Below, piece by piece: positions 16,528 through 28,983 of a stretch of 52,500 nucleotides of DNA. The notes beneath the pieces are model-generated. The model had not been told where the DNA came from. It was given only the letters and a program-made list of their open reading frames with translations, and searched no databases. A program made the translations under genes and the position numbers. Location: positions 102,501 through 155,000 of the forward strand of contig JACVTC010000033.1 of the NCBI GenBank assembly GCA_016946835.1, in the 5' to 3' direction. Each line of letters starts with the position of its first letter. Position 1 is the stretch's first letter. This DNA comes from Neocallimastix lanati (nom. inval.). Its lineage: Eukaryota > Neocallimastigomycota > Neocallimastigomycetes > Neocallimastigales > Neocallimastigaceae.

Positions 16528-16748
16528 TTATTTAAACTTTCCCAATACCAAATATATATAAATATAAAAAGAATATTACTTTTAAAGTTGATCCATTATT
16601 TTATTAATTGAAATAGTAAAATTTTTTTATCCAATAAAATAATAATAATTGATTTTACTAAATTAATATTTTTTAAAAAAATTTTTTTTTATTTCACAGA
16701 TAAATAATATTTATAAATATATTTTAATCGTATATATTCACATTTAAG
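15345..16748. other. Divergent intergenic region with TTTA array
   Basis: Spacer between the phosphatase (-) and SF3A2 (+), so it should hold both promoters. I see no motif I would trust. It contains TTAA repeats at about 15505-15540 and a long TTTA array with a few TTTG, TTCA and TTAC variants at about 16313-16531. Confidence 0.75.
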
Positions 16749-17828
16749 ATGGATTATCAAAATAGAGCAGGATCAAAACCAGGTAGTGCTGGTGTTGCTG
16801 GAAGCAGTGAAACTAATGTTAATAGGCGTGAAAGACAAAGAAAATTGGCTTTAGAAGTAATCGATCTTGCCAAAGATCCATATGTAAGATTTTAAATAGA
16901 AATTTTAAATATAAAAAAATAAATATGAATAATTACATAATTTGTAAATTTTTATAAATACTATTAATATTAATGTTAATATTGTACTTTTTTTTTTTCT
17001 CATTTTACTTTAATGAATTATATATATTTATTATTTATATAATAACATTTTGTATTTAAATGACATTTTAAATTTGATATATTTTATTATATTTAATTTT
17101 TTGATTTCATCAATCTTTAATCATAAAATCAAATATTAATTAAATTATAATACTAATAAAATAATTTATGGCAAATTTTTAAATTGAAATTGGAAAAATA
17201 AAATAAAATAATTGAATGATGTTAGTTTATGAAAAACCATCTTGGTTCATACGAATGTAAGTTGTGTTTAACTCTTCACAATAATGAAGGTAGTTATTTG
17301 GCACATACTCAAGGTAAAAAGCACCAAACTAATTTAGCAAGACGTGCTGCTAGAGATGCTCAAGAAAATAATCAAAATCAAAATTTACCACTTCAAAATA
17401 GTCTTGCCAATAAAATTAAAATTAAAAAAATTGCTGTTAAAATTGGTAGACCTGGTTATAAAGTTACAAAAGTAAGAGATCCAATTACAAAACAATTAGG
17501 TCTTCTTTTTCAAATTCAATATCCAGAAATTGCAGAAAATGTTATACCACGTTATCGTTTCATGTCAGCGTATGAACAACATGTTGAAGCCCCCAACAAA
17601 CAACATCAATATTTATTATTTGCCGCAGAACCTTATGAAACTATAGCATTTAAAGTTCAAAGTAAAGAAATTGATAAATTAGAAGGTAAATTTTGGACTC
17701 ATTGGGATACAGATTCAAAACAATATTCACTACAGTTTTTATTTAAAGCTGATAGACCAATTATTCAACATAATAATTTCAATATTCCAAATCCATTAAA
17801 TCCATACGCTAGTGGAGCTCAGAAATAG
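16749..17828 (+). CDS. SF3A2: Splicing factor 3A subunit 2 (Prp11 family)
   Basis: Core subunit of the SF3a complex of the U2 snRNP, needed to form the pre-spliceosome. Two exons, 16749-16883 and 17226-17828, with one GT-AG intron (342 nt); 245 residues. The first exon encodes MDYQNRAGSKPGSAGVAGSS, very close to animal SF3A2, and ends at KDPY; the second begins FMKNHLGSYECKLCLTLHNN. The matrin-type C2H2 zinc finger uses Cys56, Cys59, His72 and His78, followed by the family signatures KIGRPGYKVTK, RYRFMSAYEQ, AAEPYETIAFKV and GKFWTHW. It lacks the long Pro-rich repeat tail of vertebrate SF3A2 and is near the length of yeast Prp11. Exon codon choice is less A/T-biased than the flanks. The gene looks intact. 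Confidence 0.97.
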
Positions 17829-17847
17829 TTATAAAATTTATTGAAAA

Positions 17848-17880
<33 letters not shown>

Positions 17881-18476
17881 CTATATCCATTGAAATTATA
17901 TAATACAAAATCAAATTATTTTTATTTATATTAATTAATATTAAACATCTTTAAATATATATACAAAAACTTTTCAAATAACAAATATTATTAAATAAAA
18001 TATTTATACATATTTATATAAAAAAAAATAATATTAAAAAAATAAATAAAATTTTAAAATACATTTATAGATTTTTAATAAAACACAATGTATATATTAA
18101 ATTTCAAGCATAGTTTTTATAATAAAAAAAAAAAGAAAAGAATTTCAAAAACAAAAATTTTTTTTCTCAGTATTTTTATTTTTATATTATTACTATTTTT
18201 TTATATATTTATTATTAATTTTTTTTTTCCTGTATTTTCAAAGTTTTGAAGTTTCATTGTTTTTGTTATTTTTTATTTTCTTTATCTTCTATATGTTTGT
18301 TATATGATTTTTATATTTTTTATTTTCCTTATTTTCTATATGTTTGTTTATGATTTTTATAATTTTACTATTATTTTACATATATTTTTAAATTCTTATT
18401 ATTGCTATTTTTATTTTTTATTTTATTTGATTATTTTAGTACTTTTATTTCTATTTCTATTTCTATTTCTATTTTT

Positions 18477-18511
<35 letters not shown>

Positions 18512-18520
18512 TTATTATAA

Positions 18521-18560
<40 letters not shown>

Positions 18561-18658
18561 GATTTTTTAATTTTTTGATTTTTTTGATTTTTTTTTTTTT
18601 TTTTTTTTTATTATTATTAATAAATATTTATATTTTATAATCTAAAAATAAAGAGAAT
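17829..18658. other. Convergent intergenic spacer, T-rich
   Basis: Between the 3' ends of SF3A2 (+) and ICMT (-). AAT units near 17851-17880, a TTTA run at about 18477-18511, a TTA run at about 18522-18560 and a poly-T run near 18588-18609. The open frame at 18304-18570 is Phe/Ile/Leu low complexity and is not called. Confidence 0.75.
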
Positions 18659-19121
18659 TTAATTGATTCCTGGAATATAGACCTTAGCTGTTTTTCTATA
18701 TTCAATGTATTCATTACCAAAGAAATCAACTAAAGTATTTTCCTCATAAGTAAGATTCATGAAAAAAGAATAACAAATAATAAAAATAATCGTTATAAAT
18801 AATAATGAAAATAATAAGTTAAAGAGATAATTAATTATATATTATAATTATAGACAGATTACAATATTAATATATTAATTATATATAAAACATTAAATTT
18901 AATATCTATTTTTTATTTCAAAAGGATATCTTATTCTTTCTTTAAAGAATCTGAAAAGAACAACAGCATATCCAATAAGAGAAATTGGATTCATTAATAA
19001 TAATTGAGTACCAATACCCCAATAGAAAAATCCAGTATAAGAAGGATGTCTTAAGTACCTTTTGTAAACAATAATAAATATCATATAAATATTTTATTAT
19101 TTATATTTAATTAGTTTAATT

Positions 19122-19176
<55 letters not shown>

Positions 19177-20078
19177 TGATAATAATTTTATTATAATTTA
19201 TTGAAAGCATTATTTATAGTTATTATTTATTTAATTTCATACTTGTAAATTCCGTTCTTAACCAATACATGTTGTGGACGCTTAAATTCTTCAATGACAT
19301 GAGAAAAATTAGATTTACAAGTAAACATAGCACATGATCTCATAAATTGTCCAACAATAACTAATAATACTCCTACATTAAAAATAATTATAGAAATATA
19401 TTATCATTTATTATTATTATTATTATTAGTATTTGTATTAGTTTATTTTATTCTTATAATAAATTTATTAAAGAACATTTTATTTAATTTATTACCTATA
19501 ATTGAAATAATATTAAATCCTTTCCAACTTGCATTTCTAAATATTAATCTTTCTATCCAATATTCAGTCATACCTATACCCATAGCTAAATGATAAGCAT
19601 CGCTATGATTTAATAAATAAGCTATTTGATTCAATTACAATTAATAATTATTATTTGATTTATATTATATAATAAGAAATTATTTTTTTTTTTTTAATTT
19701 ATACAAAAAACATTTAAATATATTATTTAATATTTTTTAAAGAATATTTAAGAAATATAATTACATACAATCAATAGAACATACTTCTCTTTTGAAAGTT
19801 GCTGTTGATATAAATTCCATATTATGGTATAAAGAAAGAAACGCAAGGAAGCAAAAGAAATTTCCGTACTTCAAATTAAATTGAAGAATAAAACTTATTC
19901 CACCAACAATACCTAAAATGTATGATATGATAGCTACATTTTGTGGATTAAGAGAACCTTCCATAATTCTGTTTTCATAGCAATATTTAATTACTTCCTT
20001 TTTAATGGTTTTGAAATCCAACTTATTAACTTTTTTTTCTTCTTTTTTTTCTTCTGGTTTTGAAGTTGTATTTTCCAT
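18659..20078 (-). CDS. STE14: Protein-S-isoprenylcysteine O-methyltransferase (ICMT/Ste14)
   Basis: ER-membrane enzyme that methylates the C-terminal prenylcysteine of CAAX proteins such as Ras, Rho and a-type pheromones, using S-adenosylmethionine. Exons: 20078-19769, 19621-19496, 19372-19243, 19058-18930, 18749-18659; 261 residues, between yeast Ste14 and human ICMT in length. Family marks: YLLNHSDAYHLA, GQFMRSCAM, FKRPQHVLVKNGIY, the SAM-site segment YLRHPSYTGFFYWGIGTQ (from about 190) and the C-terminal FFKERIS-YEENTLVDFFG block. Several hydrophobic helices are visible; the N-terminus is Lys/Glu-rich and soluble. The first three introns are GT-AG. The last (18929-18750) has no usable GT donor: the frame reads through to a stop and the conserved EE-LVDFFG block is only reached by an AT-AC splice (separate entry). 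Confidence 0.94.
18750..18929 (-). other. U12-type AT-AC intron in ICMT
   Basis: 180-nt intron on the minus strand. Its 5' end reads ATATCCTTTT, a perfect match to the minor-spliceosome donor consensus (A/G)TATCCTTT, directly after exon codon ...ATA AG. The 3' end reads CTTAC before exon TTATGAGGAA. Splicing AT-AC keeps phase 2 and joins FFKERI, Ser (AG^T) and YEENTLVDFFG as in other ICMT proteins; no GT-AG alternative does so. A branch-site match is weak: TTCATGAAT at 18763-18755 fits 7 of 9 positions of TTCCTTRAY but lies close to the 3' end. Confidence 0.85.
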
Positions 20079-20130
20079 TTTATAACAAATATTATTTTTT
20101 TACAATAAGAATTTTTATAAACAATATTAC

Positions 20131-20194
<64 letters not shown>

Positions 20195-20239
20195 TTATTT
20201 ATTATGTTATTTTATTAAGAAAAATAAATATAAAAAAAA

Positions 20240-20274
<35 letters not shown>

Positions 20275-20336
20275 AATTTTAATTCATTGGGTCAATTTTT
20301 TATTATATAAAATTTTATCTACGGATAATTTTAATT

Positions 20337-20459
<123 letters not shown>

Positions 20460-20853
20460 TTGTAGTTTATTTTTTAAACTGAAATAGTTTGTATTTCTTC
20501 TTCCATTAACTTTGTTATAATTATTCATTATTCATATCTTGTATTACAATTTAAGGAATAAATACTATTATATATATTAAATATATTTATATAAAAAATA
20601 TTAATATGATAAAATTTGTTTAGTATAATTTAATATAATTTGAAATTATAATATCAGTTGGTATCAAACTCATAAATATTTTTATTAAATAATTTTTTTT
20701 TTTTTTTTAGGTTAGGAATAAACTTTAATAATATTTCTTAAAAAATATATATGAACATAGAAATACATGAAATTTTTTATATTAATATTAAAAATACTAT
20801 GTTATAAATTTCTAGGACTAAACGGTCTTTAACTTTCCCATTCATAGATGATA

Positions 20854-20886
20854 ACTTCATACGGATATAAATTATCCGTATGAAGT
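20854..20886. repeat. Perfect 14-bp inverted repeat (hairpin)
   Basis: Arm ACTTCATACGGATA at 20854-20867 and its exact complement at 20873-20886 around a 5-base spacer. In a genome this A/T-rich a mixed-base perfect stem of this length is unlikely by chance. It has no poly-T directly after it and no gene end nearby. Confidence 0.8.
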
Positions 20887-20922
20887 GAAACACAATATCC
20901 AACAAAAGGAAAATTTTTGTAT

Positions 20923-20932
20923 ATCACGTGAT
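20923..20932. promoter_or_regulatory. ATCACGTGAT palindrome (bHLH-type site)
   Basis: A 10-bp perfect palindrome with the core TCACGTGA, the E-box form bound by basic helix-loop-helix factors such as Cbf1. It lies about 850 bp upstream of the ICMT start and 37 bp after the hairpin. Function is inferred from sequence only. Confidence 0.35.
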
Positions 20933-21420
20933 AATACATAAGTACTAACAGTATAATGTGATATTCTTTATGTTGTAGCTGGTTTAATAAGTGTATTTGA
21001 GTTATTAATAATTTTTATTAATATTTTATTATTTTTATAATTATAATACTATTTCTATTAAAGAAAAACAAGAATTAATATTAATTATACTGTAAATATT
21101 AATAATAATATTATTATAAATAAATATATATATATATATATAATATATATATATAATAATATAAATTATTATATATATATATATAATAAGATATAAATTT
21201 AATATCTGAATATACAAATATTCAAATATACAAATATGTTGCTACACATATTTGTTTTATATCAAGTATCTTTTAGTACAATATTTTACATACATTATAA
21301 ATTAAATTTATATATATATAACACTATAATACATTTTTTTCATTTAAAAAAATTTTTTTTTTGAAATTTTATTTAAATTTTTTATTTTAAAATTTTTGGT
21401 AATTACAATATAATTTTATT

Positions 21421-22961
21421 GTGGTGCATTTCAAAAAATTTCATTTCGGAAAGTTTCATTTCGGAAAATTTACATAAAAAGTTTCATTTCGCAAAGTTTT
21501 TTTAAAAAGTTAATAAATAAATAAATTAATAATAAAACAAATAAATAAAATATATAATTTAAATAAATAACTAAATAAATAAAAATAAATAAATAAAACT
21601 ATAATAAATAAATAAATTTAAAATTAAATTTTTTAAAAAAAAGAAAAATATATATATACATATATAATTAATATACATTATAAAATAATAAATATTCATT
21701 AGAATTAAAGCTTTAAAAAAATAAAATATTTTATCATACATTTTAAATGTTCTATAATATATAATTAATAATAATTTTATATATATATAAAAATAAGTAT
21801 TAATAATTTAAAAGATGTAAAGGATAATAATTTAAAATATAACTATTAAAATTAAAAATAATTAAAAAAATAATTATTCAAAAGATTAAAAAATAATATC
21901 TAAATAATTTAATTGATCATTTTACCCCTTTTAAGTCCTTGCGCAGTATTTTAAAAAATCTTAAATTACTAATAAAATTTTTTAATAAAAGAAATATTTA
22001 TAAATAATCCATTAAAAAAAAAAAAAAAAAGATGAGGACATCATAAAAAAAGGGAGTTAAAAGTAACACAAAGTTAGGATGATTTTAGGTGGTATCTATT
22101 TTTTTATATTTTATATTTTATATTTTATAATTTTTTTTTTTTTTTATTTTTTTTTTTATTTTATATTCTATATTTTTATATTTTATATATTTATATTTTA
22201 TATTTTTATTTTTTATTTTATTTTTTTTTATATTTTATATTTCATATTTCATATTTTATATTTTACATTTTATATTTTTATTTTATTTTTTTTTTTTATT
22301 TTATATTTTTATATTTTTTATTTTATATTTTATATTTTATATTTTTTATTTTTTTTTTTTTTATTTTTTATTTTATATTTTATATTATATATATATATTT
22401 TTATTTTATATTTTATATTTTTTATTTTATATTTTATATTTTTTATTTTATATTTTATATTTTTATATTTTTTATTTTATATTTTATTTATTTTTATTTT
22501 ATATTTTTATATTTTTTATTTTTTATTTTATATTTTTTTTTTATTTTATATTTTATATTTTATATTTTATATTTTTTTTATTTTTTATTTTATATTTTAT
22601 ATTTTTTTTTTATTTTTTTTTTTTTATTTTATATTTTATATTTTATATTTTTTTTTATTTTTTTTTATTTTTTTTTTATTTTTTATTTTTTAATTTTTAT
22701 TTTTTTATTTTATATTATATATATATATATATTTATTTTATATTTTATATTTTATTTTTTATTTTATTTTTTTTTTTATTTTTTATTTTATATTTTTTTT
22801 TTTATATATTTTTTTTTTATTGTATATTTTTATATTTTTTATTTTTTATTATTTTTATTTTTATATTTATTTATTTATTTTATTATTTATTTATCTATTT
22901 ATTAAAATTTTGCGAAATGAAACTTTTCCGAAATGAAACTTTTGCGAAATGACAAACACTC
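21421..22961. mobile_element. Non-autonomous Mutator-like (MULE-like) DNA element, copy 1
   Basis: 1541 bp, flanked by the 9-bp direct repeat AATTTTATT (21412-21420 and 22962-22970). The ends are inverted: left GTGGTGCATTTC, right ...CATTTCGCAAAA complement ending ACACTC. Each terminal region is built of tandem modules CATTTCGGAAA or CATTTCGCAAA: about four on the left (first one degraded) and three on the right. A left body of about 600 bp (for example AAGTCCTTGCGCAGTATTTT near 21933) matches copy 2 closely. It is followed by a short poly-A, GATGAGGACATCAT, and about 800 bp of A/T-only sequence. There is no transposase frame; the long open frame at 22079-22693 is Phe/Ile/Tyr low complexity. 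A 9-bp duplication with long inverted ends is typical of Mutator-like elements; the family is inferred from that alone. Confidence 0.85.
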
Positions 22962-22970
22962 AATTTTATT

Positions 22971-23362
22971 TTAAAAGAAAAAAATAAAAATATATATATA
23001 TTAGTATTAATTTTTCTTTTCTATTATAAGTTTTAAAAAAAAATTAAAAGATAAAAAAAATTAATAAATAAAAATAAATAAAATATTGAATTTAAAAAAA
23101 AAAAAAATCTTTTATTTTTTTTTTTATAGCTTCAATTATTACGAACTTTTATCCTTATTTATTTATTCTTTTATGAAATACATGAATACTTTAAATTTTA
23201 ATAAAAAATAAAAAATCACAGAATTAATAAAATAAATAAATATTATTTGTCCAATTTGAACATAATAATAATTGAAATAGTAATGTGAAATAAAAAGTAA
23301 TAATCAAAAATAAGTGTATAAATAAATTCAGAAAAAGTTCATATACAACGAACCTCACCTCC
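22971..23362. other. Spacer, no gene seen
   Basis: A/T-rich sequence between the MULE-like element and the 3' end of the gene fragment on the minus strand; no feature recognised. Confidence 0.7.
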
Positions 23363-23501
23363 TTATGGATTAAGGTTTGAATTAACTATCTGAAAGAAAT
23401 TATGGTCTTCTCCTTCAGAGGCATTGGCCCTGCTATCCTGTTTTACTGCTTTTTCAGCGTTGACACTCCAAAATTCTTTTAATAATTATTATTATTTGTA
23501 T

Positions 23502-23576
<75 letters not shown>

Positions 23577-23744
23577 TTATTCTTATTTCATTATTTTTAT
23601 TTTTTTTTTAAGTTTAGTTATATTATTTAAATTGTTTTTATTTAACAAAGAGTGTTTTGGGTATTAATACCATACCATTCCCCGTTTTCATCATCTCATT
23701 GACCATTATAATATTCAACATTTCTACAGGTGTTTGTACTACAA
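23363..23744 (-). pseudogene. Two 3' exons of an unrecognised gene, 5' part missing
   Basis: Two coding-like blocks stand out by base composition. Block one, 23744-23676, follows a TAG acceptor and reads VVQTPVEMLNIIMVNEMMKT; block two, 23475-23363, follows an AAAAG acceptor and reads FWSVNAEKAVKQDSRANASE and on to a TAA. Splicing with donor GTATGG at 23675 keeps phase, giving about 60 C-terminal residues. I do not recognise the family. No upstream exon is visible: a truncated LINE (23812-24699) lies 67 bp before the first block, and beyond it I see only A/T-rich sequence. It may be a gene split or decapitated by the LINE, or a gene whose remaining exons I missed. The intron holds a TTTA array (about 23501-23578). 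Confidence 0.45.
23501..23578. repeat. TTTA microsatellite
   Basis: About 19 TTTA units in the intron of the gene fragment above. Confidence 0.9.
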
Positions 23745-23805
23745 CTAATTATTTTACTTATCAAAATAATTTATTCAATTATATTGTTCATAATTCATTA
23801 TATAA

Positions 23806-23811
<6 letters not shown>

Positions 23812-23836
<25 letters not shown>

Positions 23837-24699
23837 AGACTTATGATTTAAATGAAAAATAAAAAAAATAAAATACATGAAATGAAATATTATATATTAT
23901 ATAAATATAAATGATTTAAATGAAAAAAAAAAAAAATAAAATACATGAAATGAAATATTATATATTATATAAATATAAAAGTGTGTTAGAATCAATCGAT
24001 GATAACACCGAATCAATTATTGAGAGTAATAATTTCAGTATTAGTGTAATAAACCGAATCAGTATCAGATCTTTCACCAGTAGGTTAAAATTCATGCCTT
24101 ATCATTTCGACGTCGACGCTCTTAGCAACGGTAGATTCAATAGATTCAACGGAATACCATCATCATCAATCTAAAAGATCGACAGATTAAGGGTATTACG
24201 TTTGTTAGAAACTCCGCAATCCCCACAAAATACATAACATTCGATGAAGTTGAACTTTGTTTAAAAATATTGTCAACTAATTGTCTTTGTTCCACATCAT
24301 TAAGTTTAGTTTTTTTTATATATTGAACACCAGCCAAGAAGAGCACTTAATATAAAATAATAAATATTATTATCATTATCCTTTTCTGAATCTAAAAAAG
24401 CATTCAAGGATTTTTGTTCAATTATCATTGCAAACTTCAAAAAGGGATCATCTAGAAAAGGTAAAGATTTATTTCTGTAATTTTCCAATTCTTTACAGGC
24501 AAAGATCTTCGTAATTTATTGGTTTAACAAAGTTAATCGGCTTTACAACAAAAGTAGCACACTTATTAATTCCAAAAATCATTTCTTTTCTAATAGCCTA
24601 TTCATGAATATTATTCAAAATATCTTAAGAGCTTGTTTAGGTAGAGCAACTAAAACAATATCATCAGCAAAAAATCCACCAAAACAATATTGAGAATGG
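23812..24699 (-). mobile_element. LINE copy 2, 5'-truncated and internally deleted
   Basis: Minus-strand relative of the element at 4040-6014. It starts (right end) just before the FADD motif (complement near 24660-24675) and ends in poly-A (poly-T at 23812-23836). Relative to copy 1 it lacks the stretch between GATC at 4551 and GATC at 5335: NYED of the thumb is joined straight to the FACKELENY knuckle at GATC 24504-24507. The candidate target duplication is AATATGAT (23804-23811 and 24700-24707). The 3' UTR carries a tandem duplication of about 69 bp (23843-23910 and 23911-23980), and the CTAAGTCT end is shortened. Several stops; not functional. Confidence 0.85.
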
Positions 24700-24707
24700 A
24701 ATATGAT

Positions 24708-25276
24708 ATTTTGAATATTTAATCAGATTATTTAATATTGATTAATAATAAATATTGATATTTGTTAATTTTCTACAAAAACTCAATTAAATTTTTAAGT
24801 TAAATAAAAAAAAGAAAAAATAAAATAAAATAATTTTATTTTCACAAATTTATTAATATATTCAAATCTTTCTAAAAAGATTTTTTTTTAGAATCGAAAA
24901 ATATACGAATTTTCATTTAATATATTATTACTAATTAAATATATGTGTATATATCATTTAATAAATTCTATTTTATAAAGTATAACAAAATAAAAATATC
25001 TACTCAATATAATAAAATATAATTTGTTAACCTTATTAAAAAATAAAACACATTTCTTTTGATTTTTCTTTAAATAAATAAATAAATAAACAATTAAATA
25101 AATTTTTCTTTGAATTTAATATTAATTTATTAAAATTATATTATAAAATTTTAATAATACATTTTTCTATATCTATTAAATAATTTAATATAAAAAAAAA
25201 TAATTGCTATGCAAAATAATTTTGGTAATAAGTAGTATTATACTATGGTAAATAAAATATAAATAAATAAAACAGC
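24708..25276. other. Spacer, no gene seen
   Basis: A/T-rich sequence between the LINE insertion and the 3' end of the dihydroxy-acid dehydratase gene. No exon of the gene fragment at 23363-23744 could be found here. Confidence 0.7.
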
Positions 25277-27520
25277 TTATTCATCAGTAACACAACCTTC
25301 AGAGGCAGTTTTGACTAATTTAATATATTTGTTTAAGCATCCTCTAGTAACTTTAAATGGTGGTTGTTTCCAGGCAGCACGACGTTTAGCAAATTCTTCA
25401 TCAGAAACGTGAGCTTCAATAGTTCTCTTAGTGGCGTCAATAGTAATCTTATCACCATCCTTAATTAAAGCAATTGGACCACCAACTTGAGCTTCTGGGG
25501 TAATATGACCAATAATGAATCCGTGGGAACCACCAGAGAAACGACCATCAGTTAATAATGCAACATCCTTACCAAGACCAGCACCCATAATAGCACTAGT
25601 TGGAGTAAGCATTTCTGGCATACCTGGACCACCCTTTGGACCTTCGTAACGAATAATGATAACTTGTCCCTTCTTGATTTCCTTTCTTTCTAATGCAGCT
25701 AACATATCTTCTTCACAATCGAAGCACTTAGCAACACCTTCGAAGAATAAACCTTGCTTACCAGTAATCTTGGCAACACCACCTTCTGGAGCAACATTTC
25801 CCTTCATAATAGTAATGTGACCAGACTTCTTGATTGGATTAGAGAGTGGACGAATGATATCTTGAGTTTCGAAATCAATTGGTGCAACATCCTTAAGATT
25901 TTCTGCTAAAGTCTTACCAGTAACAGTCATACAATCACCGTGAAGAAGACCTTCATTTAATAAGTACTTTTGAATAGCTGGGAGACCGCCAATAAGTTGA
26001 AGATCTTCCATAACGTATTTACCACTTGGCTTAAGATCAGCAAGCATTGGAGTACGGTTACTAATTTCTTGGAAATCATCAATAGTAAGTTTAACACCAC
26101 ATGCACGAGCGATAGCGAGTAAATGAAGAACAGCATTGGTAGAACCACCAAGAATCATAGTAATAACAATAGCATTTTCAAATGCCTTTCTGGTCATAAT
26201 ATCAAGTGGCTTAATATCTTTTTCCATTAAATTCTTAATAGCAGCAGCAGCATTGACACATTCTAATTCCTTTAATGGGTCTTCAGCTGGAGTAGAAGCA
26301 CTGTATGGAAGAGACATACCCATAGTTTCAATAATGGAAGCCATAGTATTAGCAGTGTACATGCCACCACATGCACCAGCACCTGGACAAGAGTTATTAA
26401 TAATTTCCTTTCTTTCTTCATCGGTAATTTCACCTGCAAGGTATTGACCGTAACATTGGAAAGCAGATACAACATCTAACTTTTCACCCTTCTTACCGTG
26501 ACCTGGCTTAATAGTACCACCATAAATAATAATGGTTGGACGATTAAGACGAGCAGCAGCAATTAAACAACCTGGCATATTCTTATCACAACCTGGTAAA
26601 GAAATATTAGCATCATACCATTGAGAACTCATAATCTATTCATATTATTAATTTTTCATATATTTTATTATTTAAATAAATATTTAATATTCTTTTTGTT
26701 TTGATTTTTATCAGTTAATAACAAAATTTTATATTATTTAACAATATATACGGTTTCAATAGAATCAGCAATAACTTCTCTGGATTGAAGAGAATAAGAC
26801 ATACCATCAGTACCCATACTCATACCATCAGAAACACCAATCATATTGAAACGCATACCATTCATATGTTGATTTTGGACAGCTTTCTTGACAAGCTGAC
26901 CAAGATCATGTAAGTGCATGTTACATGGATTACCATCATACCATCTATTATAAAATATTTATTTAATATTAAATTATTCCAAATATATATATAATTTTCA
27001 ATTAATATTTTATATAAATTTATCACTACTTACACACTACCAATACCAATTTGTGGCTTAGATAAATCTTCTGGCTTAATACCAGTACCAATAACTAATT
27101 TATATTTTTTAAATAAAATATATAAAAATATTTTACATTTTATTATTATTATTTATTTATTATATTAATAATATATTTTTCATTAATTTTATTTTTACTA
27201 TAATTCTTTTATTTTCTTTAACACTCACGCATGGCTTGAGATGCACCACGAGCCTTGGCTTCAGTAATAACACTAGAGTACTTATTGAGCTTTTTAGTAC
27301 TTTCAAATCTATCATTATTTAAACATTTACATAAGAAAAAAATTCAATTTAATTTCTATAATGATTTACTTATATCTTTCAAATAAAACTAGCAATGACT
27401 TTTTACATATCATTTTTAAAATATTTCACATAAATTTAACTTTAAATACCTCTTAGCACTAAAAAGTGCTGGAGTAAGTTTTAATATACTTCTTTTAGCA
27501 ACTAAGTTAGCTAAACTCAT
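25277..27520 (-). CDS. ILV3: Dihydroxy-acid dehydratase (ILV3/IlvD), 5 exons
   Basis: Dehydrates 2,3-dihydroxy-isovalerate and 2,3-dihydroxy-3-methylvalerate to 2-oxo acids in valine, isoleucine and leucine synthesis. Exons: 27520-27450, 27308-27229, 27094-27034, 26944-26752, 26635-25277; all GT-AG and in phase; 587 residues, normal for the eukaryotic enzyme. Iron-sulfur ligands are visible: Cys78 (GNPCNMH), Cys151 ([11 protein letters not shown]) and Cys224 ([12 protein letters not shown]). Other marks: MGVSDG-type loop ([19 protein letters not shown]), [10 protein letters not shown] and [14 protein letters not shown]. The first exon gives [20 protein letters not shown], basic and without acidic residues, like a mitochondrial presequence; in an anaerobic fungus the target would be the hydrogenosome or related organelle (inference). 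Codon use is clearly richer in C-ending codons than other genes here, which suggests high expression. Confidence 0.97.
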
Positions 27521-28974
<1,454 letters not shown>

Positions 28975-28983
28975 TTTAATAAT

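Noticed and set aside
20851-20890. loxP-like recombination site (ATAACTTC followed by an inverted repeat)
   Set aside because: Only the first eight bases agree with loxP; the rest of the arms differ and no tyrosine recombinase is visible.
22079-22693. 204-codon open frame rich in Phe, Ile, Tyr and Leu
   Set aside because: It is the T-rich strand of an A/T-only array inside the MULE-like element; the composition has no domain and similar frames exist in two registers at 29701-30700.
26136-26447. 103-codon plus-strand frame
   Set aside because: Antisense shadow of the ILV3 coding exon.
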